A stretch of 64,000 nucleotides of DNA. Origin: Hemibagrus wyckioides (Eukaryota > Chordata > Actinopteri > Siluriformes > Bagridae). The DNA lies in NCBI RefSeq assembly GCF_019097595.1, contig NC_080729.1:5214417-5278416 (forward strand), written 5' to 3'. Made by a program: the position numbers and the translations under genes. This document shows positions 38,276-49,470 of the stretch, piece by piece; within the stretch, counting starts at the first letter, position 1, and each line of letters begins with the position of its first letter. The notes below the pieces were generated by a model, which made no database searches, was not told the DNA's origin, and saw nothing but the letters and a program-made list of their open reading frames with translations.

Positions 38276-39000
38276 GATGCCACAGAGACTGGAATTAAAC
38301 AGCGTGGCTCAACTGGTGGCTGCAGCAAGAGAAATGACTTTCTCACACTCATCTGATAAGGATGACAGACCTTCAAGTTAATGCAAAGCTTCACATTGCA
38401 CTTTCTCATATCCTGGATCATGGATTTTATCAAAAGCCTGAAAGCACTGGTCAGTTAGGGGAAGTATTGAGGTATTGATAAGAGAGATTTAGACACTGAC
38501 TGCATGGTTATTAATGTACACCTCTTTGCTACAGCATCAATTACAGAAAGGGTCACTCGAGGATTTCCAGGAGGTTTTAATTCGCAGCCAAAAATTTCAT
38601 TTTGCAGCAAAAAAATTTGCGATGGAGTTTTATGTGCTTATTCAGCGTAAAACCACTTGAAATTGAAAGCTCAGGATTCTTCTTTTACACTCCTACCAGT
38701 GGAAACTCATAAAGTATGTAATGAATTTCTATGAGTCAATGAAGGAGGGCTTCAGGTGGTGTGTTGTGGTCACATGACACGTCTTGGTCCAAATCTGTGG
38801 AAAATTTGCGGTAAAAAAGCAAGCCCATTTCTATGGCTGCTATTGCTCTATACTGTGTTCATTTAGAACCATTGTCTAAGATTGTTTTGAATCTTGTTTA
38901 CATATCAGCCAACAAGATATATTTAAATTATTATTTAAATTAGCTAGCTATTGAACAAGCTAATCAAGTTTGCATTTTTTTTGGGGGGGGGGTTGTTTGT
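38276..39000. other. Non-coding stretch with a hAT-like MITE fragment
   Basis: 38551-38825 shares GGATTTCCAGGAGGTTTT, GGATTCTTCTTTTACACTCC and TACCAGTGGAAAC with the terminal-inverted-repeat elements at 57702 and 63308. It lacks a clean right end. The rest is unique. Confidence 0.6.
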
Positions 39001-39096
<96 letters not shown>

Positions 39097-39097
39097 A
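39001..39097. repeat. (GATA)n microsatellite
   Basis: About 24 tetranucleotide units, without interruption. Confidence 0.97.
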
Positions 39098-39924
39098 GCC
39101 TATCATCTGAAATGTAACTATATCTTTGTTTAGATGTTATTAATAGAATTGATTTTCTTTTTGTGATTGTGATGTAATTGATTCGCACCACTGGCTCACT
39201 CACTGGGTTGAGTGTTTTTGTTTAACTCATCTCAGTTTTGTTTAATACGCCAATAAAGAGAAGCTCTGATGAAACCAGTGTCACCCTCCTCCACTCCCTC
39301 CCTCCACCTGTACACACACACACACACACACACTCTTAGTCTCTCTGTCTTCTCTCATTCGGTCCTCTCCTACTCTGCTCTTTGTCCAGTTGAAAGCTGA
39401 TGTAAGTAGGCTCTCAGATGCCCCAGAGGGGGGTGACGAGGGGGGGTGCTGTTTGATTTGCCCCTACCCGTTTCCTCGGCCGGTCTCTATAGCAACCCCC
39501 TGAGCTGATGAAGAAATGTACGGTGGGGGAGAATAATGCGGTGTGCTTTTGCTTTCAGCACGGACATGGACAGCTGGTCAGTCTGAGACACCTGCAGCCT
39601 GCTAACACACACACACGGGCACACACACACTGACCACCTGAACTTCACTGTGTGTGTGTGTGTGTTTTCTTCTCTCTGTTCTTCATTTCTTTTTCACCCT
39701 CCTACTATTTCTTTTGCTATAATTCTCCATCAGCTTCGTTTTAGCTTTGTGTGTTTCTCAGATATTTACCAGAGAGATTCGTTTCACATGATAAAACAGC
39801 CACAAGTAGATTTCACCATTTTATTTAAACTTAATCCAGAGTGTCCAGTATTGATGAACGTGAACCTACTGTAACCTCAAATTCCTGTTCTGGAATTAAA
39901 GGAGTGGAATGTAATATGGCCTGT
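39098..39924. other. Non-coding stretch with a conserved-looking block
   Basis: (CA)n at 39311-39331 and (GT)n at 39648-39664. 39385-39600 is repeat-free and GC-richer. No gene. Confidence 0.55.
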
Positions 39925-40115
39925 TTGACGTTTTTTTATAGGTTTGTTCTGAGATTCTTTTCCGCTCACCACGAGTGCAACAAGTTGATCTTTGAGTTCT
40001 ATTGCCATCCAGTAGGCTTATCTCGGTCTGGTCATTCTCCTCTGACCTCTCTCATCAGTAAAGGCTCCTGCTCAAGGGATGTTTTTTTTTTTTTTCTGTG
40101 TAAACTCTACACTCT
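39925..40115 (+). repeat. Dispersed repeat fragment (second copy)
   Basis: TTTGTTCTGAGATTCTTTTC, GGTCATTCTCCTCTGACCTC and CTCATCAGTAAAGGCTCC correspond to 33978-34185. It ends in TGTGTAAACTCTACAC. Confidence 0.6.
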
Positions 40116-40176
40116 TTAATAAAAAAAAGAAAAGAAGAAAAAAAGGTTCCTTGCAGTTCTACATAGAGTCCCGGGA

Positions 40177-40632
40177 GGCATAACATTATGACCACTGCTA
40201 GGTGAAGTGAATAAGACTGATGATCTCCTCATCATGGCACCTGTTAGTGGGGGGGATATATTAGGCAGCAAGTGAACATTTTGTCCTCAAAGTTAATGTG
40301 TTAGAAGCAGGAAAAATGGACAAGCGTAAGGATTTGTGTGAGTTTGACAAAGGGCCAAATTGTGATTAGTAGACCACTGGATCAGAGCATCTCCAAAACT
40401 GCAGCTCTTGTGGGGTGTTCCCGGTCTGCAGTGGTCAGAATCCATTAAAAGTGTCCTGTAAGTATCCTTTAAGACCTGTAAGTTGTGAGGTGGAGCCTCC
40501 TTGGGAAACTTACAGGACTTAAAGGATCTGCTGCTAACATCGTGGTGCCAGATACCACAGCACAACCTCAGGGATCTAGTGGAGTCCTCCTGAATACCTC
40601 GAAGGGTCAGGGCTGTTTTGTTTTGGAATTTT
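40177..40632 (+). mobile_element. Tc1/mariner-type non-autonomous copy (GGCATAACATTATGACC family)
   Basis: Left terminus GGCATAACATTATGACCACT. The transposase start is visible as GGACAAGCGTAAGGATTTG (MDKRKD-like). After the N-terminal helix-turn-helix coding region it jumps to transposase 3'-end sequence (ACAGGACTTAAAGGATCTGC). The right terminus is lost. A dead internal-deletion copy. Confidence 0.85.
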
Positions 40633-41450
40633 ATCAACATGTAGATAACGCTGCAAGATGTTTTGAAGTAACGTGTGTTTATGAATGACATATTTCAGAA
40701 AAGATCAAATAATTGATTAAATCTGTGAAATTGTTAAAACTGAAAAGATCGAAACACTACATATACAGAATACAGTGTTGTTTGAATTTGCTGTATTTTC
40801 TTGTCCAAATTTTCTATATAAAAATTTATTAGCAAAATAGAACCATCTCACTTGGAATTAATAAACCCTTTCTATATAAAGAACCGTTCTGGGGTTATAT
40901 ATATGGAGCAAGGTTTCAGAAACCATTCCTTTTAAAGTGCAGAGACTTTTTGTGTGTGAAAATCCAAGGAGATCAGAAGCTTTGGAAAAACTCCAACCTG
41001 CTCATCTGCAGTCAAAGTCACTGTCATCACATTTTCCCTCCATTCTGATGTTTAAAGTGAACATTACCTACAGCTCTTGACCTGGAACTTTACTTCACAT
41101 GATTGACCAGATGGTCTGATAAAGTGTGTAATGAGTGTGTAGATCTCTGCCTCTATATTAGCAACAGACCTAAAGCCTGTCTATTTGGAAACTGTGCAAG
41201 AAGGAAAGTTTTTAACTGTCTTTCTTTGTTGTTGCAGTTCTCTCTCTCTCTCTCTCTCTCTCACTCTCTAATATCTATTTTTGGATGACGGGATATGTGC
41301 ATAATTTATATAAATGATTTAAAGGAAATGAAAGAAGGCAGAACGAAAAACATAATGATGCCCATAAACAAATAAATACAGAGAATATTCATGGGAGAGG
41401 AAATGACTTTTAACTTACTCTGTAGTACCACTAAATGAATCGAGATCAGA

Positions 41451-41512
<62 letters not shown>

Positions 41513-41740
41513 GTACATACAGAGAGAGGGGGAGAGAGACAGAAAAAGAGAGAGAGCTTGTGTGATAGATGATAGACAATGAGGGAAGCAGATAGAAAGA
41601 AGAGCAGAAGAGAAGAAAGTCAGAGAAAGAGGCAGAAAGTAAGAGACAGAGATAAAGAATGACAGAAAAGTGTGAGACAAAGATACGAGGTGAGAGAGAC
41701 AGAGAGAACTCACTGCAGTGTGCAGTAAAGACGCATCTGC
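40633..41740. other. Non-coding stretch upstream of pou3f2
   Basis: (CT)n at 41241-41262, and (TG)n-(GA)n compound at 41452-41508 followed by GA-rich sequence to 41700. The frames on the minus strand here are repeat translations. Confidence 0.65.
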
Positions 41741-41772
41741 TAACCAATGAGCCTCATTTAGAGGCGGGGCTT
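41741..41772 (+). promoter_or_regulatory. Putative pou3f2 core promoter elements (CCAAT box and GC box)
   Basis: A CCAAT pentamer lies at 41744-41748 and a GC box (GAGGCGGGGC) at 41761-41770, about 160-190 bp upstream of the pou3f2 start codon. They sit in the only short non-microsatellite stretch between (GA)n repeats and a (GT)n block. No clear TATA box was seen. Spacing and order are promoter-like, but the transcription start is inferred, not shown. Confidence 0.38.
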
Positions 41773-41931
41773 CGGTTGAAAACGTGTGTGTGTGTGTGTG
41801 TGTGGTTGTGTGTGTGTGTGTGTGTGTGTGTGTGACAGAAAGACAGAAAGAGAGAGAGAGTAGGTGTGTGTGTGTGTGTGTTTTACCTACGTCTCCTCTG
41901 TTCACTGCTTTTCAGTTTCGCGCTGCTCCTC

Positions 41932-43171
41932 ATGGCCGCGACAGCCTCCGCCGCTCACTACAGTCTACTCAGCGCGAGCGCGCCGGTGCACGCGGACTCC
42001 GGCGGCATGCAGCAGCACGCGGCTCCGGGGTCGGCTTACAGGCACGCGCACGCCGCCGCGCTGCTGCAGAGCGAGTTCGCGCTGCAGAACAACGGCGCTG
42101 GGAGTCACGCGCACCAGTGGATCGCGGCCGCGCTCTCTCACGGCGGGAGAGGAGGATTAGGAGGAGGTGGAGGAGGAGGTGGTGGGGAAGGAACCGCGTG
42201 GACGTCCGCCGACATCAAGCCCACGATCCGTAGCACCGGAGACGACATGCACGAGGACAACGACAACAGCGACGATAACAGCAACAACAACAACAACAAC
42301 AACTCAAGCAGCGGCAACTTACAGCACATGCTTCATCATCCTCATCATCCCCATCACCATCATCATCAGCATCACGAGGAAGACGCCACACGCGCTTGGA
42401 GGAGCGCGAGCGGTACGGCGGCGGCTCACCTGCCCAGCGTGGGCGCGGCGACTGGGCAGCAGAGTCTCGCGTACTCCGGCGGGTTTGGCGCGCTCAGCGG
42501 GCTCGTGCCGGGCATTCAAGCGCATCACCAGCACCATCCAGATCACGAGCACGAGCACCACCATCACCACAGCCCGCATCTTCGGGAGCACCAGCACCAT
42601 CACCGGAGTTTGCACGAGTCGCCTGCGTCGGACGAGGACGCGACCCCGACGTCAGACGACCTGGAGCACTTCGCCAAGCAGTTCAAGCAGCGGCGCATCA
42701 AGCTGGGTTTTACGCAGGCAGATGTCGGGCTCGCGCTCGGCACGCTCTACGGCAACGTGTTCTCACAGACGACAATCTGTCGGTTCGAGGCGCTGCAGCT
42801 CAGCTTCAAAAACATGTGCAAGCTCAAGCCGCTGCTTAGCAAGTGGCTCGAGGAGGCGGACTGCAGCGCGAGCGGCGGCGGCGGTGGCACCGGCCTGGAT
42901 AAGCTCGCCGCGCAGGGCAGGAAGCGGAAGAAGCGCACGTCCATCGAGGTGAGCGTAAAGGGCGCGCTCGAGAGCCACTTTCTGAAGTGTCCCAAACCGG
43001 CCGCGGCGGAGATCACGAGCCTCGCGGACAGTCTGCACCTCGAGAAGGAGGTGGTGCGCGTGTGGTTCTGTAACCGGCGGCAGAAAGAGAAGAGGATGAC
43101 GCCGCCCAGGGTGCATGGCACGCACGGGACCGAGGAGGCCATGCTCGAGCTCAAAACGCAAAATGTGCAGT

Positions 43172-43173
<2 letters not shown>
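41932..43173 (+). CDS. pou3f2: POU class III homeobox transcription factor, Pou3f2 (Brn-2) type
   Basis: An intronless 413-codon frame, as is usual for POU3F genes. The start was set at the ATG at 41932 because the protein then opens [13 protein letters not shown], like the MATAASNHYSLL opening of POU3F2. An upstream in-frame ATG at 41866 would add 22 residues read from a (GT)n tract. The POU-specific domain is at about residues 239-313 ([17 protein letters not shown] to WLEEAD). The homeodomain is at about 329-389, with a basic GRKRKKRT start and [11 protein letters not shown] in helix 3. The N-terminal half has SHAHQWI, a glycine run near 72-86, an Asn/Asp-rich stretch and two His-rich stretches (135-148, about 197-229). 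Class III POU proteins bind octamer-type DNA in the nucleus and drive neural progenitor and neuroendocrine programmes. The linker ([14 protein letters not shown]) and the short C-terminal tail differ from the usual family sequence. Convergent linkage to fbxl4 favours pou3f2 over pou3f1, pou3f3 or pou3f4. Which teleost duplicate it is cannot be told. Confidence 0.93.
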
Positions 43174-43211
<38 letters not shown>

Positions 43212-43288
43212 AGTGTGTACGGAGCTACAACAGGATTTACTGTGCGGAAACAAAATGCATCACTGTGACAGAGGCTTAACTTGGAGAA

Positions 43289-43319
<31 letters not shown>

Positions 43320-43424
43320 CCGCGCGTGCAGGGCTGCTTTCCTATTTCCGCCTTTCCTTTGCAGAAAATTGTTACAGTCTTGAGACCAGCCTGCGGACGA
43401 TGAGTACACTTTAAAAATAGTCTC

Positions 43425-43497
<73 letters not shown>

Positions 43498-43529
43498 TAT
43501 TATTATTATTATTATTATGTTTGATTGGT

Positions 43530-43563
<34 letters not shown>

Positions 43564-44039
43564 GGAGAGTGTGTAAATAGTGTATCATTGAGAGAGGGCG
43601 ATTATTTCTTCACTTCAGCACTTTTTTTATTTCTTTAAACAGGTAAAAAAAAAAATTCTAGTGCTTATTATTCTTAATTATTTTTGGTTTATTTTTGTAT
43701 CATTTTGTTTAGATATATCCAATATGTTATAACCTTCATCTTTGTTTTTTCCCCCTCTTTTACATTTAGCTTTTTTTTTTTTTAAATAAAACAAAAAAAA
43801 AAATAAAATAAATAAATAAAATATTTTATAAATTTGAATATACAACATGACGGAGTGTCCACGCTATTGTATACCCCCATATCCAACTCTGTAAATATTT
43901 TAAACAAGTGATTTTTAAAAACCTGCTTTTTCAACATAAAAGTATTTAAAACTCCGACTGAAATCTTGCTTAAAAGGCTGCAGTTCCATTTGTTGTGTAT
44001 TTTATATTTATATTTTATATGAAACAAAAGCAATGACAC

Positions 44040-44084
<45 letters not shown>

Positions 44085-44240
44085 GTGGTCTTTTGTACAG
44101 TTCCTTCAATATTCAGATATCCACTTTTACAACCTGAATGAATTCCTTATTTATACTGACTGTACGTGTCCCAATATAAGATTTTTATATTGTGAAAATT
44201 GCCATGAAAAAAAGTGATTTATTGTACATTATTTCTTTTC
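43174..44240 (+). other. Probable pou3f2 3' untranslated region, rich in (GA)n, (CA)n and (ATT)n
   Basis: The stop codon is followed at once by (GA)n (about 43175-43206), then (AC)n (43290-43315), a long (ATT)n block (about 43431-43517), its complement (TAA)n (43533-43563) and another (ATT)n (44041-44084). Poly(A)-signal hexamers AATAAA occur near 43784 and 43800. The non-repeat parts are AT-rich and lack open frames. The (ATT)n and (TAA)n blocks at 43431-43563 are complementary and could pair as a long hairpin in RNA. The true 3' end is unknown. Confidence 0.5.
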
Positions 44241-44370
44241 TATCACATTATTATAATAATACACATTTTTATTTATGTACAATATGAATCTGCTTAATAT
44301 AAAACATTATTATTATCGAGGCTTTAGACCTCCATATTAGATTTGTTTTCAGCTGGATGTGTGTCATAAC

Positions 44371-44434
<64 letters not shown>

Positions 44435-44701
44435 TAATGCACAGTCTTAAAGGGTTTCACTTTTATTTTTTTATTTTTTTTAAATATTCATGATAAATCA
44501 CAACCCTCAAACGATCTCTAATCACTTTCTATAAATATTTAATAATTCATATACAAATGCTTGATTTATAATAAGGATATAAAGAAATAACTATTTTTGG
44601 GGATTTCCAGGCACTCGCTTTATGTTTCAATGGATGACCCAAGAGATCTAATTTGCACAACAACAAGCTCTTGACCTGATTTATTTATCGCATGATTATT
44701 C

Positions 44702-44758
<57 letters not shown>

Positions 44759-44907
44759 ATCTTTCGAAACCTTCTCCAGTCAGGATTATGGTTGAACTGG
44801 TTAATTGTCACGATGTCTTTTGGCTATAAATTGCTGAAAATGTAACAGTGTCAGTGAGACTGGGAGACCCGTGTTAACCCAAGACAGACGTGTGCTAGAA
44901 GGAAGAG
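44241..44907. repeat. (AAT)n and (ATT)n blocks downstream of pou3f2
   Basis: (AAT)n at 44370-44433 and (ATT)n at 44709-44757 in opposite phase, with AT-rich sequence between. No gene. Confidence 0.85.
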
Positions 44908-45108
44908 AGGGGGAAGAGAGAGAGAGAGAGAGAGATGGAGAGAGAGGGAGATGGGGAGAGAGAGAGATGGCGAGACAGAGAGAGAGATGGGGAGGGAGAG
45001 AGAGAGAGAGAATCACAGAGAGAGAGAGAGAGAGACAGAGTCTGAGAGAGAGAAAGAGACAGAGAAAATAGAGAGACAGGGAGAGAGATAAACAGACAGA
45101 GAGATGGG

Positions 45109-45143
<35 letters not shown>

Positions 45144-45268
45144 TGACAGGAAGAGAGAAAGAGATAGAGAGAGTGGTGGAGAGGGAGAGACAGAGAGATG
45201 GGGAGAGAGAGATGTGGAGAGAGAGAGAGACAGAGAGAAATGGAGAGAGAGAGAGAGAGAGAGAGAGC
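44908..45268. repeat. GA-rich purine array
   Basis: Imperfect (GA)n with GATGGGGAGAGAGAGA units on the plus strand. Frames on both strands are translations of it. Confidence 0.9.
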
Positions 45269-46152
45269 ATAAGCCTTCAAAAAAAAGCTAAATTTAACTT
45301 CAAGCTTTTCTTCAAACCCTAAAGAACTGACAGAACTAAAAGCCTTGCAAAAAAAAAAAAACCACCCACTTCTAAGTTCTCACAATGAGAGAAAAATATT
45401 TATTTATCTTTCCTTTTCCGTCACCTTTGTCTGAAATGAATACACTCTTCCTGCTACCACACATCTGAAAACTATTAGTACACAAAAAGATAAAAACAAA
45501 ATGAAGTAAACACGGTCAACAAACAACGTTTAATCACCAATCCTGTCAGTCTATAAAGCTCCAGAGCTCCAGAGCCGGGTTTGGTGGTATCACAACACGT
45601 CCACAGCCCCTGAGTCGGTCTTATACAGAAAAAGTAAGGAGGAGAAATGGAGAAATAATGACTTTGGCATTGAGGTAACAAATTAGACCTGATCTGTATA
45701 TAATCCGAAATAATCCGAATCAGCCATTTAAAGAGGAATTAAGTGTTTAAAACCCATAGAGTGGGGAAAAACTTCTAGGACGTTCAGTCTGGTGCTGTAA
45801 TGTGAACTTAACTGTAAATGTAAACAGCAACAACAAGAAAGATGATGAAGGATTTTATAAAACTGACCTCATGATCCTGTATGTTCTTCCTGTCCCAGAC
45901 GTCACAGGGTGTGTGTATTTAGTGTCTTTAATCAGGGAAAGCTGGAACGTTTCTGAGAGATGTGGCAGTACTTCTATCCTCTTCTGCACTACATGTGTGT
46001 ACTTTTCCTTCACAAGAACCAAGTGCCTACTTTTCAATGCACAGTATGAGAAGTAGGAGAACTGAGCCACAGCGATTCTCGTTAATGTAGTGATGTTTAA
46101 TGAACATTTAGAGAAAGATTCTCCTGTCTCTGTGATATGATATTTCTTTAGT

Positions 46153-46153
<1 letters not shown>
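45269..46153. other. Non-coding stretch
   Basis: Unique AT-rich sequence; the 84-codon frame at 45802-46056 has no recognised domain. Confidence 0.55.
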
Positions 46154-46188
<35 letters not shown>

Positions 46189-46238
46189 CTTCTGTTGAAA
46201 GAAAGAAAGAAAGAAAGGAGAATGTTGTACAACACAAT

Positions 46239-46269
<31 letters not shown>

Positions 46270-46306
46270 AAATACTTTTGTTGTTCAAGGTACAGCTTTA
46301 TATCAA

Positions 46307-46361
<55 letters not shown>

Positions 46362-46382
46362 GAGAATGTTGTACAACACAAT

Positions 46383-46428
<46 letters not shown>

Positions 46429-46460
46429 CTTTTGTTGTTCAAGGTACAGCTTTACATCAA

Positions 46461-46499
<39 letters not shown>

Positions 46500-46599
46500 G
46501 AGAATGTTGTACAACACAATAAAGAAAGAGAGAGAGAGAGAGAATACTTTTGTTGTTCAAGGTACAGCTTTATATCTTTCTTTTGAAAGATATAAAGAA

Positions 46600-46663
<64 letters not shown>

Positions 46664-46706
46664 ATAGAGTACGTTTATTGTTCATTGTACAGTTGTATGT
46701 CAAAAT

Positions 46707-46743
<37 letters not shown>

Positions 46744-46747
46744 AGGA

Positions 46748-46814
<67 letters not shown>

Positions 46815-46835
46815 GAGAATGTTGTACAACACAAT

Positions 46836-46866
<31 letters not shown>

Positions 46867-46922
46867 ATACTTTTGTTGTTCAAGGTACAGCTTTATATCT
46901 TTCTTTTGAAAGATATAAAGAA

Positions 46923-46986
<64 letters not shown>

Positions 46987-47029
46987 ATAGAGTACTTTTA
47001 TTGTTCATTGTACAGTTGTATGTCAAAAT

Positions 47030-47121
<92 letters not shown>

Positions 47122-47325
47122 GAGAATGTTGTACAACACAATAAAGAAAGAGAGAGAGAGAGAGAGAATACTTTTGTTGTTCAAGGTACAGCTTTATATC
47201 TTTCTTTTGAAAGATATAAAGAAAAGAAAAAGAAAGAAAGAAAGAAAGAAAGAAAGAATAGAGTACTTTTATTGTTCATTGTACAGTTGTATGTCAAAAT
47301 GAAGAAAGAAAGAAAGAAGGAAGGA

Positions 47326-47393
<68 letters not shown>

Positions 47394-47431
47394 ATACTTT
47401 TATTGCTGTGGTACAGCTGTAGAAAGAAGGG

Positions 47432-47462
<31 letters not shown>
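46154..47462. repeat. Composite higher-order array of (GAAA)n, (GA)n and hairpin spacers
   Basis: (GAAA)n tracts alternate with GGAGAATGTTGTACAACACA, (GA)n, AATACTTTTGTTGTTCAAGG and TATATCTTTCTTTTGAAAGA spacers. Another spacer (TTATTGTTCATTGTACAGTT) joins some units. At least six composite units of roughly 100-330 bp. The 278-codon KERKKERK frame is its translation. Confidence 0.93.
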
Positions 47463-47892
47463 CACAGGAATTTTATTTTATTGTATATGGCTGAGCTGCA
47501 CAGTTACATAGAAAGCTACGGTTTAGCCGATTTCTTTCCTGATAAATATAAATGGCCAATATTTCTGTAATCCAAAATTCTTCCTCCAACTCTGGAAACT
47601 GTCCAGTCTAGAGGAAAGTGAACAATTTACAGCAAAATGGTGTTGATGGGAATCAAAATAGAGTGAGTTGTACATGTAAGATCTGTAGTTAAGGTTTCTT
47701 AGCTTTAAATCATTTCTACTAAAGAAACAGAGGAGCAACTGAGGAGCCGAGAAAGTAGCGGTGGAATCCTATTAAATCATTTCTATTGAAATATCCGGTA
47801 AATATGCGGTCAGTGAGTCTGCTGATAATTTGTTTGAGGGATTGTTATAGTTTCAATTGTGTTTAATAAGACGGAATCCTTTTACGTACACG
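47463..47892. other. Unique non-coding stretch
   Basis: Nothing recognisable. Confidence 0.6.
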
Positions 47893-47929
47893 ATTCTTCT
47901 ATTAAACTCCTACCTGTGAAGACACATAC

Positions 47930-48385
47930 ACCGTTCAGGCATAACATTATGACCACTGAGAGGCGAAGTGATTATCTCCTCATCATGGCACCTGTTAGTG
48001 GGTGGGATATATTAGGCAGCAGGTGAACATTTTGTCCTCAAAGTTGATGTGTTAGAAGCAGGAAAAATGGACAAGCGTAAGGATTTGACTGAGTTTGAAG
48101 AAACTGTGATGGCTAGACGACTGGATCAGAGCATCTCCAAAACTGCAGCTCTTGTGGAGGTGTTCCCGGTCTGCAGTGGTCAGTATCTGTCAAAAGTATG
48201 CTTTAAGTCCTGTAGGTGGTGAAGTGGGGCCCATGGAGGCATCTTGGTGCCAGATACCACAGCACACACCTTCAGGGATCTACTGGAGTCCTCCTGAATG
48301 CCTCGACATGTCAGGGCTGTTTTGGTAGCAAAAGGGGGACCAACACAATATTAAGCCGGTGGTCATAATGTTATGCCTGATGATT
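47930..48385 (+). mobile_element. Tc1/mariner-type non-autonomous copy nested in a hAT-like MITE
   Basis: The termini GGCATAACATTATGACCACT and GGTCATAATGTTATGCCTGA are inverted repeats. It has the MDKRKD-like start and a large internal deletion. It is flanked by 47893-47929 (AAACTCCTACCTGTGAAGAC) and 48386-48430 (TTGTGATGACGTGACACGAC), which together resemble one element of the 63308 type. Confidence 0.82.
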
Positions 48386-49076
48386 TTTGTGATGACGTGA
48401 CACGACTCAAAACTGAAGTAAATCTGCGGTAATATATTATTATTATTATTATTATATTATTATTATTATTCATTTACATTTATTCCTGGTTTATCACGGT
48501 TTCCTTCACTGAAATTAAAAGGCAGGAAAGTCAGTATCTTCAGCCACAAAATAGGGTTTCTTTAAATAAAATAAATTGTTGAAATTATTTCGTATTGTTT
48601 ACTGCCCCCTGGAGGAGACCACCGGATATTACAGCACAGCGTCATTTCAATGCAATGCTAAATAGTTTCCCTAAACAGCTGTATAATGTTCAAAATAGTC
48701 GGAAGTGACGTTATTTGGGATGCAAAAAAGAAAGAGTGTGTGAGAGTGAGAGAGTGATGGGAGAGACCTCTAAAATCAACTGTTTTAATCAACTGTTGAA
48801 TTTGTTTTTAGTGCACACCATGTTTCAAACACAGAGTAATGGTTTTAATGGACCATTCTGGGTTAGAAGGCACCAGTTACCTCACTTAGACCCACAACAA
48901 ATTGGGAAAGGCAATAAGCGATAATCGAGGTCCATCGGGACGGGAATCACGCTGCCCCAAGTTACTGTAACTTCAGTAACTATTTTCTACTCTTATTTAT
49001 ATCAGATTCATGGCATGGGGTTGTAGTTATGATTACATTATCCTTAAGAATGTTACTAGGATATTATATACATGTA
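48386..49076. other. Non-coding stretch with (ATT)n and a CTCF-like motif
   Basis: (ATT)n at 48435-48470. A CTCF-like site on the minus strand at 48603-48615 (CCTCCAGGGGGCA). No gene. Confidence 0.5.
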
Positions 49077-49470
49077 TACACTGATCAGGCATAACATTAT
49101 GACCGGTGATCTCCTCATCATGGCACCTGTTAGTGGGTGGGATATATTAGGCAGCAAGTCAACATTTTGTCCTCAAAGTTGATGTGTTAGAAGCAGGAAA
49201 AATGGACAAGCGTAAGGATTTGAGCGAGTTTGACGAAGGGCCAAATTGTGATGGCTAGACCACTGGATCAGAGCATCTCCAAAACTGCAGCTCTTGTGGA
49301 GGTGTTCCCGGTCTGCAGTGGTCAGTATCTATCAAAAGTGGTCCAAGGTAGGAACAGTGGTGAACCAGTGACAGGGTCATGTACGGCCAAGGCTCACTGA
49401 TGTACGTGGGGAGCGAAGGCTGGCCCGTGTGATCCGATCCAACAGACGAGCTACTGTTACTTAAATTTCT
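49077..49470 (+). mobile_element. Tc1/mariner-type copy, 3' truncated
   Basis: Starts TACACTGATCAGGCATAACA. It retains the helix-turn-helix coding region and reads on to CCAACAGACGAGCTACTGTT, then stops matching. It lacks the catalytic domain and right terminus. Confidence 0.85.

Noticed and set aside
41866..41931. Upstream in-frame ATG that would extend Pou3f2 by 22 residues
   Set aside because: The extension is read from a (GT)n tract and lacks family similarity; the ATG at 41932 gives the usual N-terminus.
42167..42952. 261-codon frame overlapping pou3f2 in another frame
   Set aside because: A shadow of GC-rich pou3f2 coding sequence; Arg/Thr-rich without domains.
46195..47031. 278-codon KERKKERK frame
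   Set aside because: Pure translation of the (GAAA)n/(GA)n composite array; no complexity, no gene context.
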